Positions 56,802 through 64,000 of a DNA stretch of 64,000 bases are shown here, one piece after another. The stretch is from the NCBI GenBank assembly GCA_022652985.1, contig JALCRY010000003.1, forward strand, positions 26,131 through 90,130. The letters are read 5' to 3'. The notes beneath the pieces are model-generated. The model had not been told where the DNA came from, did no database searches, and saw only the letters and a list, made by a program, of their open reading frames with translations. The stretch's first letter is position 1. Every line of letters begins with the position of its first letter. The translations under genes were made by a program, and so were the position numbers. Origin of the DNA: Eubacteriaceae bacterium. Lineage in GTDB: Bacteria > Bacillota > Clostridia > Peptostreptococcales > Anaerovoracaceae.

Positions 56802-56900
56802 TATGCGACTGTGTTGGAACTGACATACAAGACGGACTTAAAATCCGTTGCTCGTGAGAGATTGAGGGTTCGACTCCCTCCAGTCGCACCAATACTTTTT
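56745..56900 (+). repeat. 156-bp direct repeat, copy 2 (small-ORF tail plus tRNA-Leu)
   Basis: Aligns with 39088-39243. Together with the 223-bp repeat pair it indicates that one module (rlmD end, structured repeat, small ORF, tRNA) was duplicated. The distal boundary AATACTTTTT is the same in both copies. Confidence 0.75.
56805..56891 (+). tRNA. tRNA-Leu (UAA), copy 2, with G19 changed to A
   Basis: Identical to 39148-39234 except for one base: the D loop reads CTGACATAC instead of CTGGCATAC. That changes the second G of the conserved G18-G19 pair, which normally stacks against C56 of the T loop. All stems, the anticodon UAA and the CCA end are kept. The tRNA may be weakened or may be a relic left by duplication. 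Confidence 0.9.
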
Positions 56901-56941
56901 CTATATGAACTGACATGTCGTTTCTTTAATATCGGTTCATC

Positions 56942-57055
56942 AGATTTGAAAAAGAACTATGGGATGCTGCCTGCGTGTTATGGGGACATATCCCTGCGGC
57001 AGAGTATAGGAATGTTATTAATGGACTGATTTTTTTAAGATCGGAAAAGAAGTAG
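56942..57055 (+). pseudogene. Fossil of a type I restriction methylase (HsdM) N-terminus
   Basis: Thirty-seven codons without a start read RFEKELWDAACVLWGHIPAA, then EYRNVINGLIFLRS and a stop. This matches the first conserved block of HsdM proteins (F-E-x-x-L-W-x-A-A ... Y-R-N-V-I-x-G-L-I-F-L). Nothing else of the methylase, or of HsdS or HsdR, is present. It lies 51 bases after tRNA-Leu copy 2, a usual place for acquired DNA. Confidence 0.75.
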
Positions 57056-57059
57056 AAAA

Positions 57060-57425
57060 ATGGAAATAAAAAGAATTGAAGCAGATTTTTCGGTCTGTAA
57101 GGTCGAAACTTATACTCTGGCAGACTTGAATCAGGAATTCTGCTTTGTCGGCAAAACTGACGAGGAAAAATCACTTGTTTGTTTAACAGAATATGTTCCG
57201 CAGGATACAATCGAGCGGGATGACGGCTGGAAGGCATTCCGTATCCAGGGAGTGCTGGATTTCTCTTTGATAGGGATACTGTCTAAGATATCGGAGATTC
57301 TTGCTGCGAAGCAGATCGGCATCTTTGCTGTTTCAACTTACAACACAGATTATATTCTGGTGAAAGCAGGTAATTATGAGAAGGCGCTGAGAGCGCTGTC
57401 GGATGCCGGGTATAGTATCGTATGA
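57060..57425 (+). CDS. ACT-domain protein (CASTOR/ACT_7-like)
   Basis: A 121-residue protein made of two ACT-like halves. The second half (FRIQGVLDFSLIGILSKISEIL, then IFAVSTYNTDYILVKAGNYEKAL) is a clear ACT domain with the pattern of amino-acid-sensing proteins. Small proteins of this type occur widely, mostly without a tested role; amino-acid binding is inferred. The ATG follows GAAAAGAAG only weakly. It lies just past the HsdM fossil and may mark the resumption of older chromosome. Confidence 0.78.
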   Translation: MEIKRIEADFSVCKVETYTLADLNQEFCFVGKTDEEKSLVCLTEYVPQDTIERDDGWKAFRIQGVLDFSLIGILSKISEILAAKQIGIFAVSTYNTDYILVKAGNYEKALRALSDAGYSIV

Positions 57426-57555
57426 TAGATAAAACGCGGCAGCAACATTATTAAGATTTCTTCATTTGTTCCCTAAGAAGCGTTAGTAAATCACGGACCT
57501 TACGATGATACGCTGTTATTGAAAACAATAGCAGGTGTCAACAATGGAGGTCAAA

Positions 57556-58335
57556 ATGATTACTGGCGGAATAAGGGAACAATCAGTTTATCAGTCGGGG
57601 AAATTGAATAGAAGGCGCAGACGGCGAAAACGCAGGAAGCGTTTTTTTGTGTTGTTTCTGGCGATTATTTTGTTTATTTCTATGGCAGCTGCAGTGAACA
57701 GAATTTATTGTCATACTATACTCGCAGGTGTTCCGCCGGAGCTGGCCGCGTTATATGAGAGAAATCCGGATGCCAGAGATTTTGTTCTTGATTATGAGAA
57801 AGAGCACAATAAATCCCATAAGATAAATCTTTCGGAATACTCGGTATCATCCTCAGTACCGCTGCTCATGCAGTGGGATGAACGCTGGGGTTATGAAAAA
57901 TATGCCGGGGATTATTTTGCCCTTTCAGGATGCGGCCCGACGTGCATGTCAATGGTATACATTTATCTTACACATGATACGGCTAAATCACCCGAATATA
58001 TGGCGCGTTTTTCTGAAGCAAACGGGTATTCTGCTGACGGCGACGGAACAAAGTGGTCTTTCATTTCAGAAGGCGGGGAGAGACTTGGACTTGATGTTAC
58101 TGAAATCACGCTTGACAAACAACGTATTGATAATAATCTTAATGTAGGCAATCCTATTATTTGCATTATGGGTCCCGGAAAATTTACTTCGACCGGGCAT
58201 TTTATTGTTCTGGCCGGCAAACGAAACGGGGAATATATTATAAACGATCCGAATTCATGCAGAAATTCAAAAAAACTTTGGAAGTATGAGGAGTTTGCAG
58301 ATCAGATAAAAGACTTGTGGGTATTGCGCAGATAA
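57556..58335 (+). CDS. Membrane-anchored C39-like cysteine peptidase
   Basis: A 259-residue protein. A very basic start (LNRRRRRRKRRKRF) precedes one membrane helix (FVLFLAIILFISMAAAV), so the rest faces outwards. The Peptidase_C39_2 domain begins VPLLMQWDERWGY and has the catalytic Cys126 in GCGPTCMSM, the His in TGHFIVLAG and the Asp/Asn in NDPNS. GGAGGTC just before the ATG at 57556 decides the start; GTG 57535 and ATG 57544 lie upstream of it. The substrate is unknown. A VanRS-like pair follows 30 bases later and may share the transcript. Confidence 0.82.
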   Translation: MITGGIREQSVYQSGKLNRRRRRRKRRKRFFVLFLAIILFISMAAAVNRIYCHTILAGVPPELAALYERNPDARDFVLDYEKEHNKSHKINLSEYSVSSSVPLLMQWDERWGYEKYAGDYFALSGCGPTCMSMVYIYLTHDTAKSPEYMARFSEANGYSADGDGTKWSFISEGGERLGLDVTEITLDKQRIDNNLNVGNPIICIMGPGKFTSTGHFIVLAGKRNGEYIINDPNSCRNSKKLWKYEEFADQIKDLWVLRR

Positions 58336-58365
58336 TGCAGGATCAGGCAGGAGAGAGGAAAACAT

Positions 58366-59064
58366 ATGGAAGAAAGAATTCTTGTTGTTGACGATGAGGA
58401 GGAAATAACGAACCTGGTAGTCCTTTACCTTCAGAACGAGGGATTTATGGTAGATCCGTGCTATAGCGGGAAACAGGCACTGCGGAAAATAACAGATGAG
58501 AGTATATGTTACGATCTTGCTATACTGGATATTATGCTGCCTGATGTGGATGGCTTTACACTATGTCGTACTATTAGAAAACGGTACAACTATCCTGTTA
58601 TCATGCTGACAGCCAAGGGAGAGGTGACCGATAAGATCACAGGCCTGACGATCGGCGCCGATGATTACATTACTAAGCCGTTTCTGCCGCTGGAGATGGT
58701 TGCCCGTGTCAAGGCGCAGATACGAAGATATAAAAAATATGACGTAAATTCAGATGAAATATCTGTCAGAGGATTAGTAATAGATCAAAAGAGCCATACC
58801 TGCAGGCTGAACGGTGATATGCTTTCTCTTACTAATGCTGAGTTTCAGATTCTGGAAATGCTGGTTATGAATATAGGCAATGCTGTTCCTTCCGAAGAAT
58901 TGCTCAAGGCAATTTCAGGTTCTGATTATTACAATAAGAATAATAATACTATTTCAGTGCATATAAGACATCTGCGGGAAAAAATGGGGGATTCTTTTGA
59001 AGATCCCCGTTATATAATGACTGTCTGGGGAACGGGGTATAAAATTGAAAAAGAAACTGTTTGA
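58366..59064 (+). CDS. OmpR-family response regulator (VanR-like)
   Basis: A 232-residue regulator. The receiver domain has the acidic pocket VVDDEEE, the phosphoacceptor D55 in LAILDIMLPDVDG and the Lys in ADDYITKPF. A winged helix at the C-terminus (LTNAEFQILEMLVMNIGNAV, then VHIRHLREKMGD) binds DNA. It overlaps the kinase gene by 20 bases, so the pair is coupled. It resembles VanR and related regulators of cell-wall stress, but no vanHAX-type genes are present; targets are unknown. Confidence 0.92.
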   Translation: MEERILVVDDEEEITNLVVLYLQNEGFMVDPCYSGKQALRKITDESICYDLAILDIMLPDVDGFTLCRTIRKRYNYPVIMLTAKGEVTDKITGLTIGADDYITKPFLPLEMVARVKAQIRRYKKYDVNSDEISVRGLVIDQKSHTCRLNGDMLSLTNAEFQILEMLVMNIGNAVPSEELLKAISGSDYYNKNNNTISVHIRHLREKMGDSFEDPRYIMTVWGTGYKIEKETV

Positions 59065-60091
59065 AACATGTAAAACAATCCTGATTGCAGTCGGCGCGGG
59101 TTCAGTTATTATCCTGCTTTTTTCATGGATAGACTCTACCTCAGACGGGAGCGTGCTTGATTACATTTCGAAGAAATTCAGTTACGAAAATTCATATATT
59201 GACGGGAGCGGGATCCATCATGTGAGTCAGGTATTAGACTGGAGCGCTATCAAGTTGGCAGTAATATGTGTGCTCGTGGTTCTGACTGCCGTGATAATAA
59301 TTGTTTTTCGTTTCTCAGCGGGCCGTCGAGAGGCGCGGCTTCAGGAAGAACTGAAACACAAGGAATGGGAAATTGATTTAGATAGTCAGAAAAAAAATGA
59401 CCTGATCACTTACCTTGCACATGACTTACGAACGCCGCTTACTTCTGTGATCGGTTATTTGAGTCTTCTGAATGATGCTCCGGACATGCCGGAAAACAAG
59501 AGGGCGGATTATACGAAAATCTGTTTGGATAAGGCATTCAGACTGGAGTCATTGATCAATGAGTTTTTTGATATCACACGCTATAATCTTCAGGAAATAG
59601 AATTGTCTAAAGAAGAAGTAAACTTATCATACCTTCTGACGCAGCTCACTGAGGAATTCTATCCTATTCTCCAGCAAAAACAATTATCAGTACGGCTGAA
59701 TGATCCCGGCGAAGTAATGATTTCAGCTGACCCGGAAAAACTGGCGCGTGTCTTTAATAATATCCTGAAGAATGCTGCGGCATACAGCTCGCCGGGAACG
59801 GAAATAATGATCGATATGGAACAGCATAATGATGCTGCAGAAATCACTATAACCAATCACGGGAAGACGATACCAAAAGAGAAACTGGCGCGTATATTCG
59901 ACAAATTCTATCGGCTGGATGATGCACGTTCATCGTATAACGGAGGTGCAGGACTGGGTCTGGCGATCGCCAAAAAAATCGTAACACTGCACAACGGGAA
60001 AATATCTGTCAGAAGTGAGAATGGTCTTACTGCATTTTCCGTAATATTGCCGGCAGGTGTCCCGATATCTGCTCCTGCGTTGACAAAATAA
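59045..60091 (+). CDS. Sensor histidine kinase (VanS-like)
   Basis: A 348-residue kinase. Two membrane helices (about 10-28 and 72-92) flank a short outer loop. The HisKA domain has H126 in YLAHDLRTPLTSVIGYL. The HATPase_c domain has the N box (FNNILKNAAAYS) and the G boxes, ending with GGAGLGLAIAKKIVTLHNG. The TTG at 59045 is the likely start, within the regulator gene. The H box with YLAHDLRTPLTSVIGYLSLL is closest to VanS-type kinases. A fragment of a related kinase is at 52030. Confidence 0.91.
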   Translation: MKKKLFETCKTILIAVGAGSVIILLFSWIDSTSDGSVLDYISKKFSYENSYIDGSGIHHVSQVLDWSAIKLAVICVLVVLTAVIIIVFRFSAGRREARLQEELKHKEWEIDLDSQKKNDLITYLAHDLRTPLTSVIGYLSLLNDAPDMPENKRADYTKICLDKAFRLESLINEFFDITRYNLQEIELSKEEVNLSYLLTQLTEEFYPILQQKQLSVRLNDPGEVMISADPEKLARVFNNILKNAAAYSSPGTEIMIDMEQHNDAAEITITNHGKTIPKEKLARIFDKFYRLDDARSSYNGGAGLGLAIAKKIVTLHNGKISVRSENGLTAFSVILPAGVPISAPALTK

Positions 60092-60169
60092 TACAATTCG
60101 GGATATACTTAACTGTAAAAAATCGGATGATATTCCGGATTAACGGGTTTAGGGCAAAGGAGCAGAATA

Positions 60170-63100
60170 ATGAATATCACAGACGATTTCGTACAGCATT
60201 TCGCTGAATTTTCACCGATCGACACAGCAATTTACCGTGCAAGAGGCGGGGCGCTGGAAACAATGTTTCTTTCTGAAAACATTCCTGCACTCCTTGGCAT
60301 GACGCGCGATGAATATCTGAAAATCACCGAGAAAGACGCAATGGATCTTACCCTGCCGCAGGACAGGGAAGGCCTGGGGGCCGCCACGGCGAACGGCATA
60401 GCGACCGGCAGATCGTTCGATTACTATTACCGCGTTTACAGTAATATTAAAGGTTTCGACTGGGTGCACGTCGATGCGCATACATGCGGAACGATGGACG
60501 GAGATCCCGTAATAATCGCGAGGTTTGCAAACATATCGCGTGAAGGCGGAATATTTGAGACCATTCTTGATAATTCCGACCGTGTGACAGTGGTAATAGA
60601 CCGCAGGTCGCATGAATTCCTTTACGCGAACGACAAGCTGTACAGCAGCGGCTACGCGGCTGAAAAAAATCTTCTGAACAGGACATGCTATTCACTGCTT
60701 TGCGGCAAAGATGCTCCCTGCAGGAACTGCATCATCGCCGGCGATGATCAGAATGGAGAACTCCATGAAAGATATGTGTTCGACAAGGTGAACAAAAGGT
60801 GGAATCTTGTCACGTGGAGAAATGTCATGTGGTGCATGCATGACGCTGTTATTGTGTATTTAAAAGATGTCACGCCGGCCAAGGAAAATGAAATTTCACT
60901 GGACAGGATGAATCAGATGTACAGCATGGCCATTGAAGATTCCAAGCAGATGCTCTGGGAATATGACCCGGAGCACAGGAGAATAACATATCAGATGGAT
61001 AATCCGTATACCAGGATGATATGTGAAAAAGTTGGAATGCCGGCGGTAATAGATGGTGTACCGGATTCGATAATCGGCATGGTGGATGAAGAGTACCGTG
61101 AAAAATTCCTGGCTATGTTCAATATTGAGGAGCTGGACAGCGGCGGCGTTTCGTGTGAATACAGCAGTACTGTGAACGGCAATACGCAATGGTGGAGAGT
61201 TACGAGCAGACCTATTTATGATCTGAATAAAAAACTCAAAACTGTATATTGTTCGGGACACAACATTACTGATGAAAAACAGGCCGAAAAAAACTACCGC
61301 AGTCTGCTGGCCCAGCTTTCGGATGTAAGCGATCTCGGCATAGCAAATTTCAGGCTTAATCTTTCCCGGAACCGGTTTATTGCAGGCCATGCGGTTTATC
61401 AGAGTCTGTTCGATGATATGAAGACAGTGACAGCGGACGATCATTTCGCGGCGGCGATAAACGAGATCACCGATGAACAGATAAAAAACAAGAACAAAGA
61501 TCTATATAACTGCAGTGCGCTCATTGAGCAGTATCGGCGCGGTGTAAGGCAGATGACGCTGGAGTATCCTGTGAGGTCGCGGCTGACTTCGATGAGCGGC
61601 CGTATCCGGTGGGTCAGATCTGTTAATTCTCTGGTGATGAACCCGGACACCGGCGATATCGAAGATATTACTCTGGTGACGGAGATCACGAAGCAGAAAA
61701 AGACCGAGAAAATACTGAACAATATGGCCAATAAGGGTTGTGATTATATCGGACTGATCGATACGGCGGCGGGAACTCTGGAAATTTTCGGAGGCATATG
61801 GGACTGCGATGATATCAAAGGTTCGGATAGTATTGTTTACAGCGAGGCGTTAAAGAAACTGTCTGATAATTATGTTGCTGCGGAGGAACGGACGGCATTT
61901 GCCGGGCAGATGTCGCTGGCGGCGGTAATAGAAAAGCTTCAGTCGGGAGACGACGTCCTTGTTCATTACAATATCAGGGAAGATGAAAAAACAGCGCTGA
62001 GAAAACAGATCAAATGCAAGTGGCTCGATGAAGAAAAATGCGATATCCTCATTTTGCAGGAGGATATTACAGAAGCATATATGAGAGAGCAGATGCGGAT
62101 GTCGGAACTGCAGGATGCTCTGCACCGCGCTGAAGCAGCAAACAAGGCGAAGACGGAATTCGTGTCCCGTATCAGCCATGATATCAGAACGCCGATCAGT
62201 GCTATAATAAGTATGACCGAGTTCGCCAGAGAAGATATTGAGGACAAAGAGAAGCTCCTGCAGGATATCAGCAGGATCTCCGACTCGAATAAATTCCTGC
62301 TTTCTCTGATAAACGATATTCTGGATATTTCCAAAATTGACAGCGGGAATATTGAGCTGTATCCCGAGTGTTATCCTTATGATGAATTCATCAGCAGCAT
62401 CAGAAGTATTTTCGAACCGATGTGTATGCAGAAGAACATCGACTTCAGGATCAGTACCGGCATATCTTCCGGCAGAGGCGTCATAGTGGACAAGGTGCGT
62501 TTTAATCAGGTTGCGCTCAATATACTTTCGAACGCGGTCAAATATACGCCGGACGGCGGAAGAATATCTTTCATTTCCGAAAGTGAATTACTGGACGATG
62601 GAAAGAATATAAAATGCGCATATACAGTCAGAGACACGGGTATCGGCATGAGCAGTGAATTTCAGAGCAGGATGTTCGATGCGTTTACACAGGAGAATGC
62701 GGCTTATCGTTACAACAACAACATACCGCAGGGGACCGGGCTCGGACTTTCGATTGTGAAGCGCATCATAGATATCATGGGAGGCAGTATTTCGGTAAAA
62801 AGCGAGCCGGGTGAAGGAACTGCAGTTTCGGTGAGTATCGTTCTTCCTGCGGCTGCGGAAGAGCAGCTGCGGGCGGCTGCGGCTGAAAAGTCGGATGACG
62901 GTGCGGACGACGATTATATCGGCGGAAAAGTGCTTTTGGCAGAAGACAACATGATAAATACCGAAATTGCCATACGTCTGCTCGAAAAGTTCGGCATTGA
63001 AACAGTTCATGCAGAAGACGGAGCAAAAGCAGCCGCGGCTTTTGAGTGTTCAGCTGAAGGAGAATACTTCGCAATACTGATGGATATTCAGATGCCGGTA

Positions 63101-63349
63101 ATGAACGGTTACGAGGCGGCGGAAATCATCAGGCATATGCCGCGTTCCGATGCGGCGGTCATTCCGATCATTGCTATGACGGCCGACGCGTTCGTTGAAT
63201 CTGCGGAGCGCAGCCGAAAAGTCGGGATGAATGACTATATTACAAAACCTATAAATGTAAATAAGCTGAAAAGCATACTGAAAAAATATGCTGCAGCGAA
63301 AAAGGACGGAGAAAGAAATGATAATCAACCGGGAAGAAGCAGAAAATGA
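60170..63349 (+). CDS. Cytoplasmic PAS hybrid histidine kinase with receiver domain
   Basis: A 1,059-residue hybrid kinase without membrane helices. At least three PAS-like regions occupy residues 1-640, one with the Cys motif KDAPCRNCII. After a coiled coil (LQDALHRAEAANKAKTEFVS) comes HisKA with H670 in RISHDIRTPIS, and HATPase_c with LNILSNAVKYTPDGG, DTGIGMS and GTGLGLSIVKR. A receiver domain at about 920-1045 carries D972 in ILMDIQMPVMNGYEA. It probably senses a soluble ligand or redox state. Its end overlaps the DUF2148 gene by 32 bases. Confidence 0.9.
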   Translation: MNITDDFVQHFAEFSPIDTAIYRARGGALETMFLSENIPALLGMTRDEYLKITEKDAMDLTLPQDREGLGAATANGIATGRSFDYYYRVYSNIKGFDWVHVDAHTCGTMDGDPVIIARFANISREGGIFETILDNSDRVTVVIDRRSHEFLYANDKLYSSGYAAEKNLLNRTCYSLLCGKDAPCRNCIIAGDDQNGELHERYVFDKVNKRWNLVTWRNVMWCMHDAVIVYLKDVTPAKENEISLDRMNQMYSMAIEDSKQMLWEYDPEHRRITYQMDNPYTRMICEKVGMPAVIDGVPDSIIGMVDEEYREKFLAMFNIEELDSGGVSCEYSSTVNGNTQWWRVTSRPIYDLNKKLKTVYCSGHNITDEKQAEKNYRSLLAQLSDVSDLGIANFRLNLSRNRFIAGHAVYQSLFDDMKTVTADDHFAAAINEITDEQIKNKNKDLYNCSALIEQYRRGVRQMTLEYPVRSRLTSMSGRIRWVRSVNSLVMNPDTGDIEDITLVTEITKQKKTEKILNNMANKGCDYIGLIDTAAGTLEIFGGIWDCDDIKGSDSIVYSEALKKLSDNYVAAEERTAFAGQMSLAAVIEKLQSGDDVLVHYNIREDEKTALRKQIKCKWLDEEKCDILILQEDITEAYMREQMRMSELQDALHRAEAANKAKTEFVSRISHDIRTPISAIISMTEFAREDIEDKEKLLQDISRISDSNKFLLSLINDILDISKIDSGNIELYPECYPYDEFISSIRSIFEPMCMQKNIDFRISTGISSGRGVIVDKVRFNQVALNILSNAVKYTPDGGRISFISESELLDDGKNIKCAYTVRDTGIGMSSEFQSRMFDAFTQENAAYRYNNNIPQGTGLGLSIVKRIIDIMGGSISVKSEPGEGTAVSVSIVLPAAAEEQLRAAAAEKSDDGADDDYIGGKVLLAEDNMINTEIAIRLLEKFGIETVHAEDGAKAAAAFECSAEGEYFAILMDIQMPVMNGYEAAEIIRHMPRSDAAVIPIIAMTADAFVESAERSRKVGMNDYITKPINVNKLKSILKKYAAAKKDGERNDNQPGRSRK

Positions 63350-63866
63350 AGCGCTGAGAAATACAGCCGTACAGATGATGGCGGCTATTAGAACGGCGCC
63401 GAAAGGCTGCGGCATGGATAATGTCACAGCAGTTATTGTCAGCGGAGAAGACAAACAGAAGCTGGCGGACAGCATGATGGAAATACATGAGGAAACAGGC
63501 CTGGATTTTATGAAACGGGATGCGGAAAATGCGGCACGATGTGACCTGATGATCGTGGTCGGAGTTAAGGATATACCTATGGGGATGCCGGACTGCGGAC
63601 TTTGCGGAGCGAAAGACTGCGCGGAAAACAGAAAAAAATCGTCGCGATGTGTATTTAATATTACTGATCTCGGGATCGCGCTGGGCTCAGCGGTTTCGGT
63701 CGCTGCCGACAGCAGGATAGACAGCCGTATTTTCTACTCTGCGGGGCAGGGAGCGCTGCGTATGGGCATTCTCGGCGACGATGTGAAAGTCGCCTATGGA
63801 ATAGGGCTTTCGATATCGACTAAAAGCATCTTTTTTGACAGGGAACCGCGCAAAATGATGAAATAA
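63318..63866 (+). CDS. DUF2148 ferredoxin-like domain protein
   Basis: A 182-residue protein of the DUF2148 family. The start MIINREEAENEALRNTAVQM and the segment RTAPKGCGMDNV are typical. Four closely spaced cysteines (MPDCGLCGAKDCAENRKKSSRC) would bind an iron-sulfur cluster. The C-terminal part has SAVSVAADSRIDSRIFYSAGQ. The function is unknown but the family is common in anaerobes. GGACGGAG precedes the ATG at 63318 inside the hybrid kinase gene; the upstream in-frame start at 63288 is less likely. The overlap hints at a redox link with the kinase. Confidence 0.85.
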   Translation: MIINREEAENEALRNTAVQMMAAIRTAPKGCGMDNVTAVIVSGEDKQKLADSMMEIHEETGLDFMKRDAENAARCDLMIVVGVKDIPMGMPDCGLCGAKDCAENRKKSSRCVFNITDLGIALGSAVSVAADSRIDSRIFYSAGQGALRMGILGDDVKVAYGIGLSISTKSIFFDREPRKMMK

Positions 63867-63979
63867 AAATTCGCCTTAAATGAATTTCAACCTTCTATCC
63901 ATGCTCTCAAATCAGATGTTAGTTCTGCAGAAAGTATGAGATAATGGACATGTATCCTCCTGGATGTTAGGAGGAAGAA

Positions 63980-64000
63980 ATGTCTGATACAAAAAGGAAA
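63980..64000 (+). CDS. Start of a further gene, cut by window end
   Basis: ATG at 63980 follows TAGGAGGAAGAA and opens MSDTKRK to the last base. TCCTCC at about 63957 can pair with GGAGGA at 63970, which would hide the ribosome site in a hairpin. Too little is present to name the product. Confidence 0.5.

Noticed and set aside
57556..60091. Vancomycin-resistance locus
   Set aside because: Only VanR/VanS-like regulators are present. No vanH, ligase, vanX, vanY or vanT homologue is seen around them.

Overview
The window reads as a chromosome segment of a low-to-mid GC Gram-positive anaerobe of the Clostridia. The grounds are the fused IspH-ribosomal protein S1 gene, pyruvate phosphate dikinase, a dimeric-type glycyl-tRNA synthetase, a secretin-less Tad/Flp locus, BspA-like surface proteins and many PAS/receiver kinases. 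I cannot name the species; a Family XIII/Anaerovoracaceae-like member is only a guess.

Bases 1-13400 are a compact plus-strand housekeeping block: a U32 tRNA/rRNA-modification protein (cut by the window edge), a CNNM/HlyC transporter, mtaB, a HIT hydrolase, rpsU, yqeY, phoH, ybeY, cdd, era, recO, a DUF4342 protein, glyS and ppdK. Bases 13500-24600 hold a Tad (Flp) pilus or secretion locus: tadZ first, then a Kef-type antiporter and a cysteine desulfidase, then tadA-tadB-tadC-flp-tadE and three accessory genes. tadZ and tadA carry the same 14-bp core (19 of 20 bp alike) at the same place in their leaders, which ties the separated genes together.

Bases 24600-38850 return to core functions: a small zinc-ribbon protein, an unusual degenerate-HD/SseB-like protein, a DUF308 membrane protein, rarA, ispH-rpsA, recN and argR on the minus strand, then ruvCAB, queA, tgt and rlmD.

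From the 3' end of rlmD to about 57060 lies an accessory island. It is bounded by two copies of a module made of a 223-bp structured repeat, the tail of a small acidic ORF and a tRNA-Leu(UAA). Copy 1 is compact (38810-39243). Copy 2 is split (52252-52474 and 56745-56900) by a 1,110-residue surface protein gene. Between the copies are a decapitated phage tail fibre with an amidase/XhlA/holin lysis set, a DUF285/BspA-like surface protein, an IS30 transposase behind a perfect Firmicutes LexA box, a three-gene serine recombinase cassette and a DUF4143 ATPase whose gene is bracketed by matching inverted repeats. Fossils of a sensor kinase and of an HsdM methylase lie beside the copy-2 parts.

Bases 57060-64000 are signalling and surface functions: an ACT-domain protein, a C39-like peptidase, a VanRS-like two-component pair without any van resistance genes, a large PAS hybrid histidine kinase, a DUF2148 protein and the first codons of another gene.

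The best candidates for something undescribed are the 223-bp repeat, whose two copies differ by a compensatory base-pair change in a predicted stem, and the duplicated rlmD-repeat-tRNA module that frames the island.
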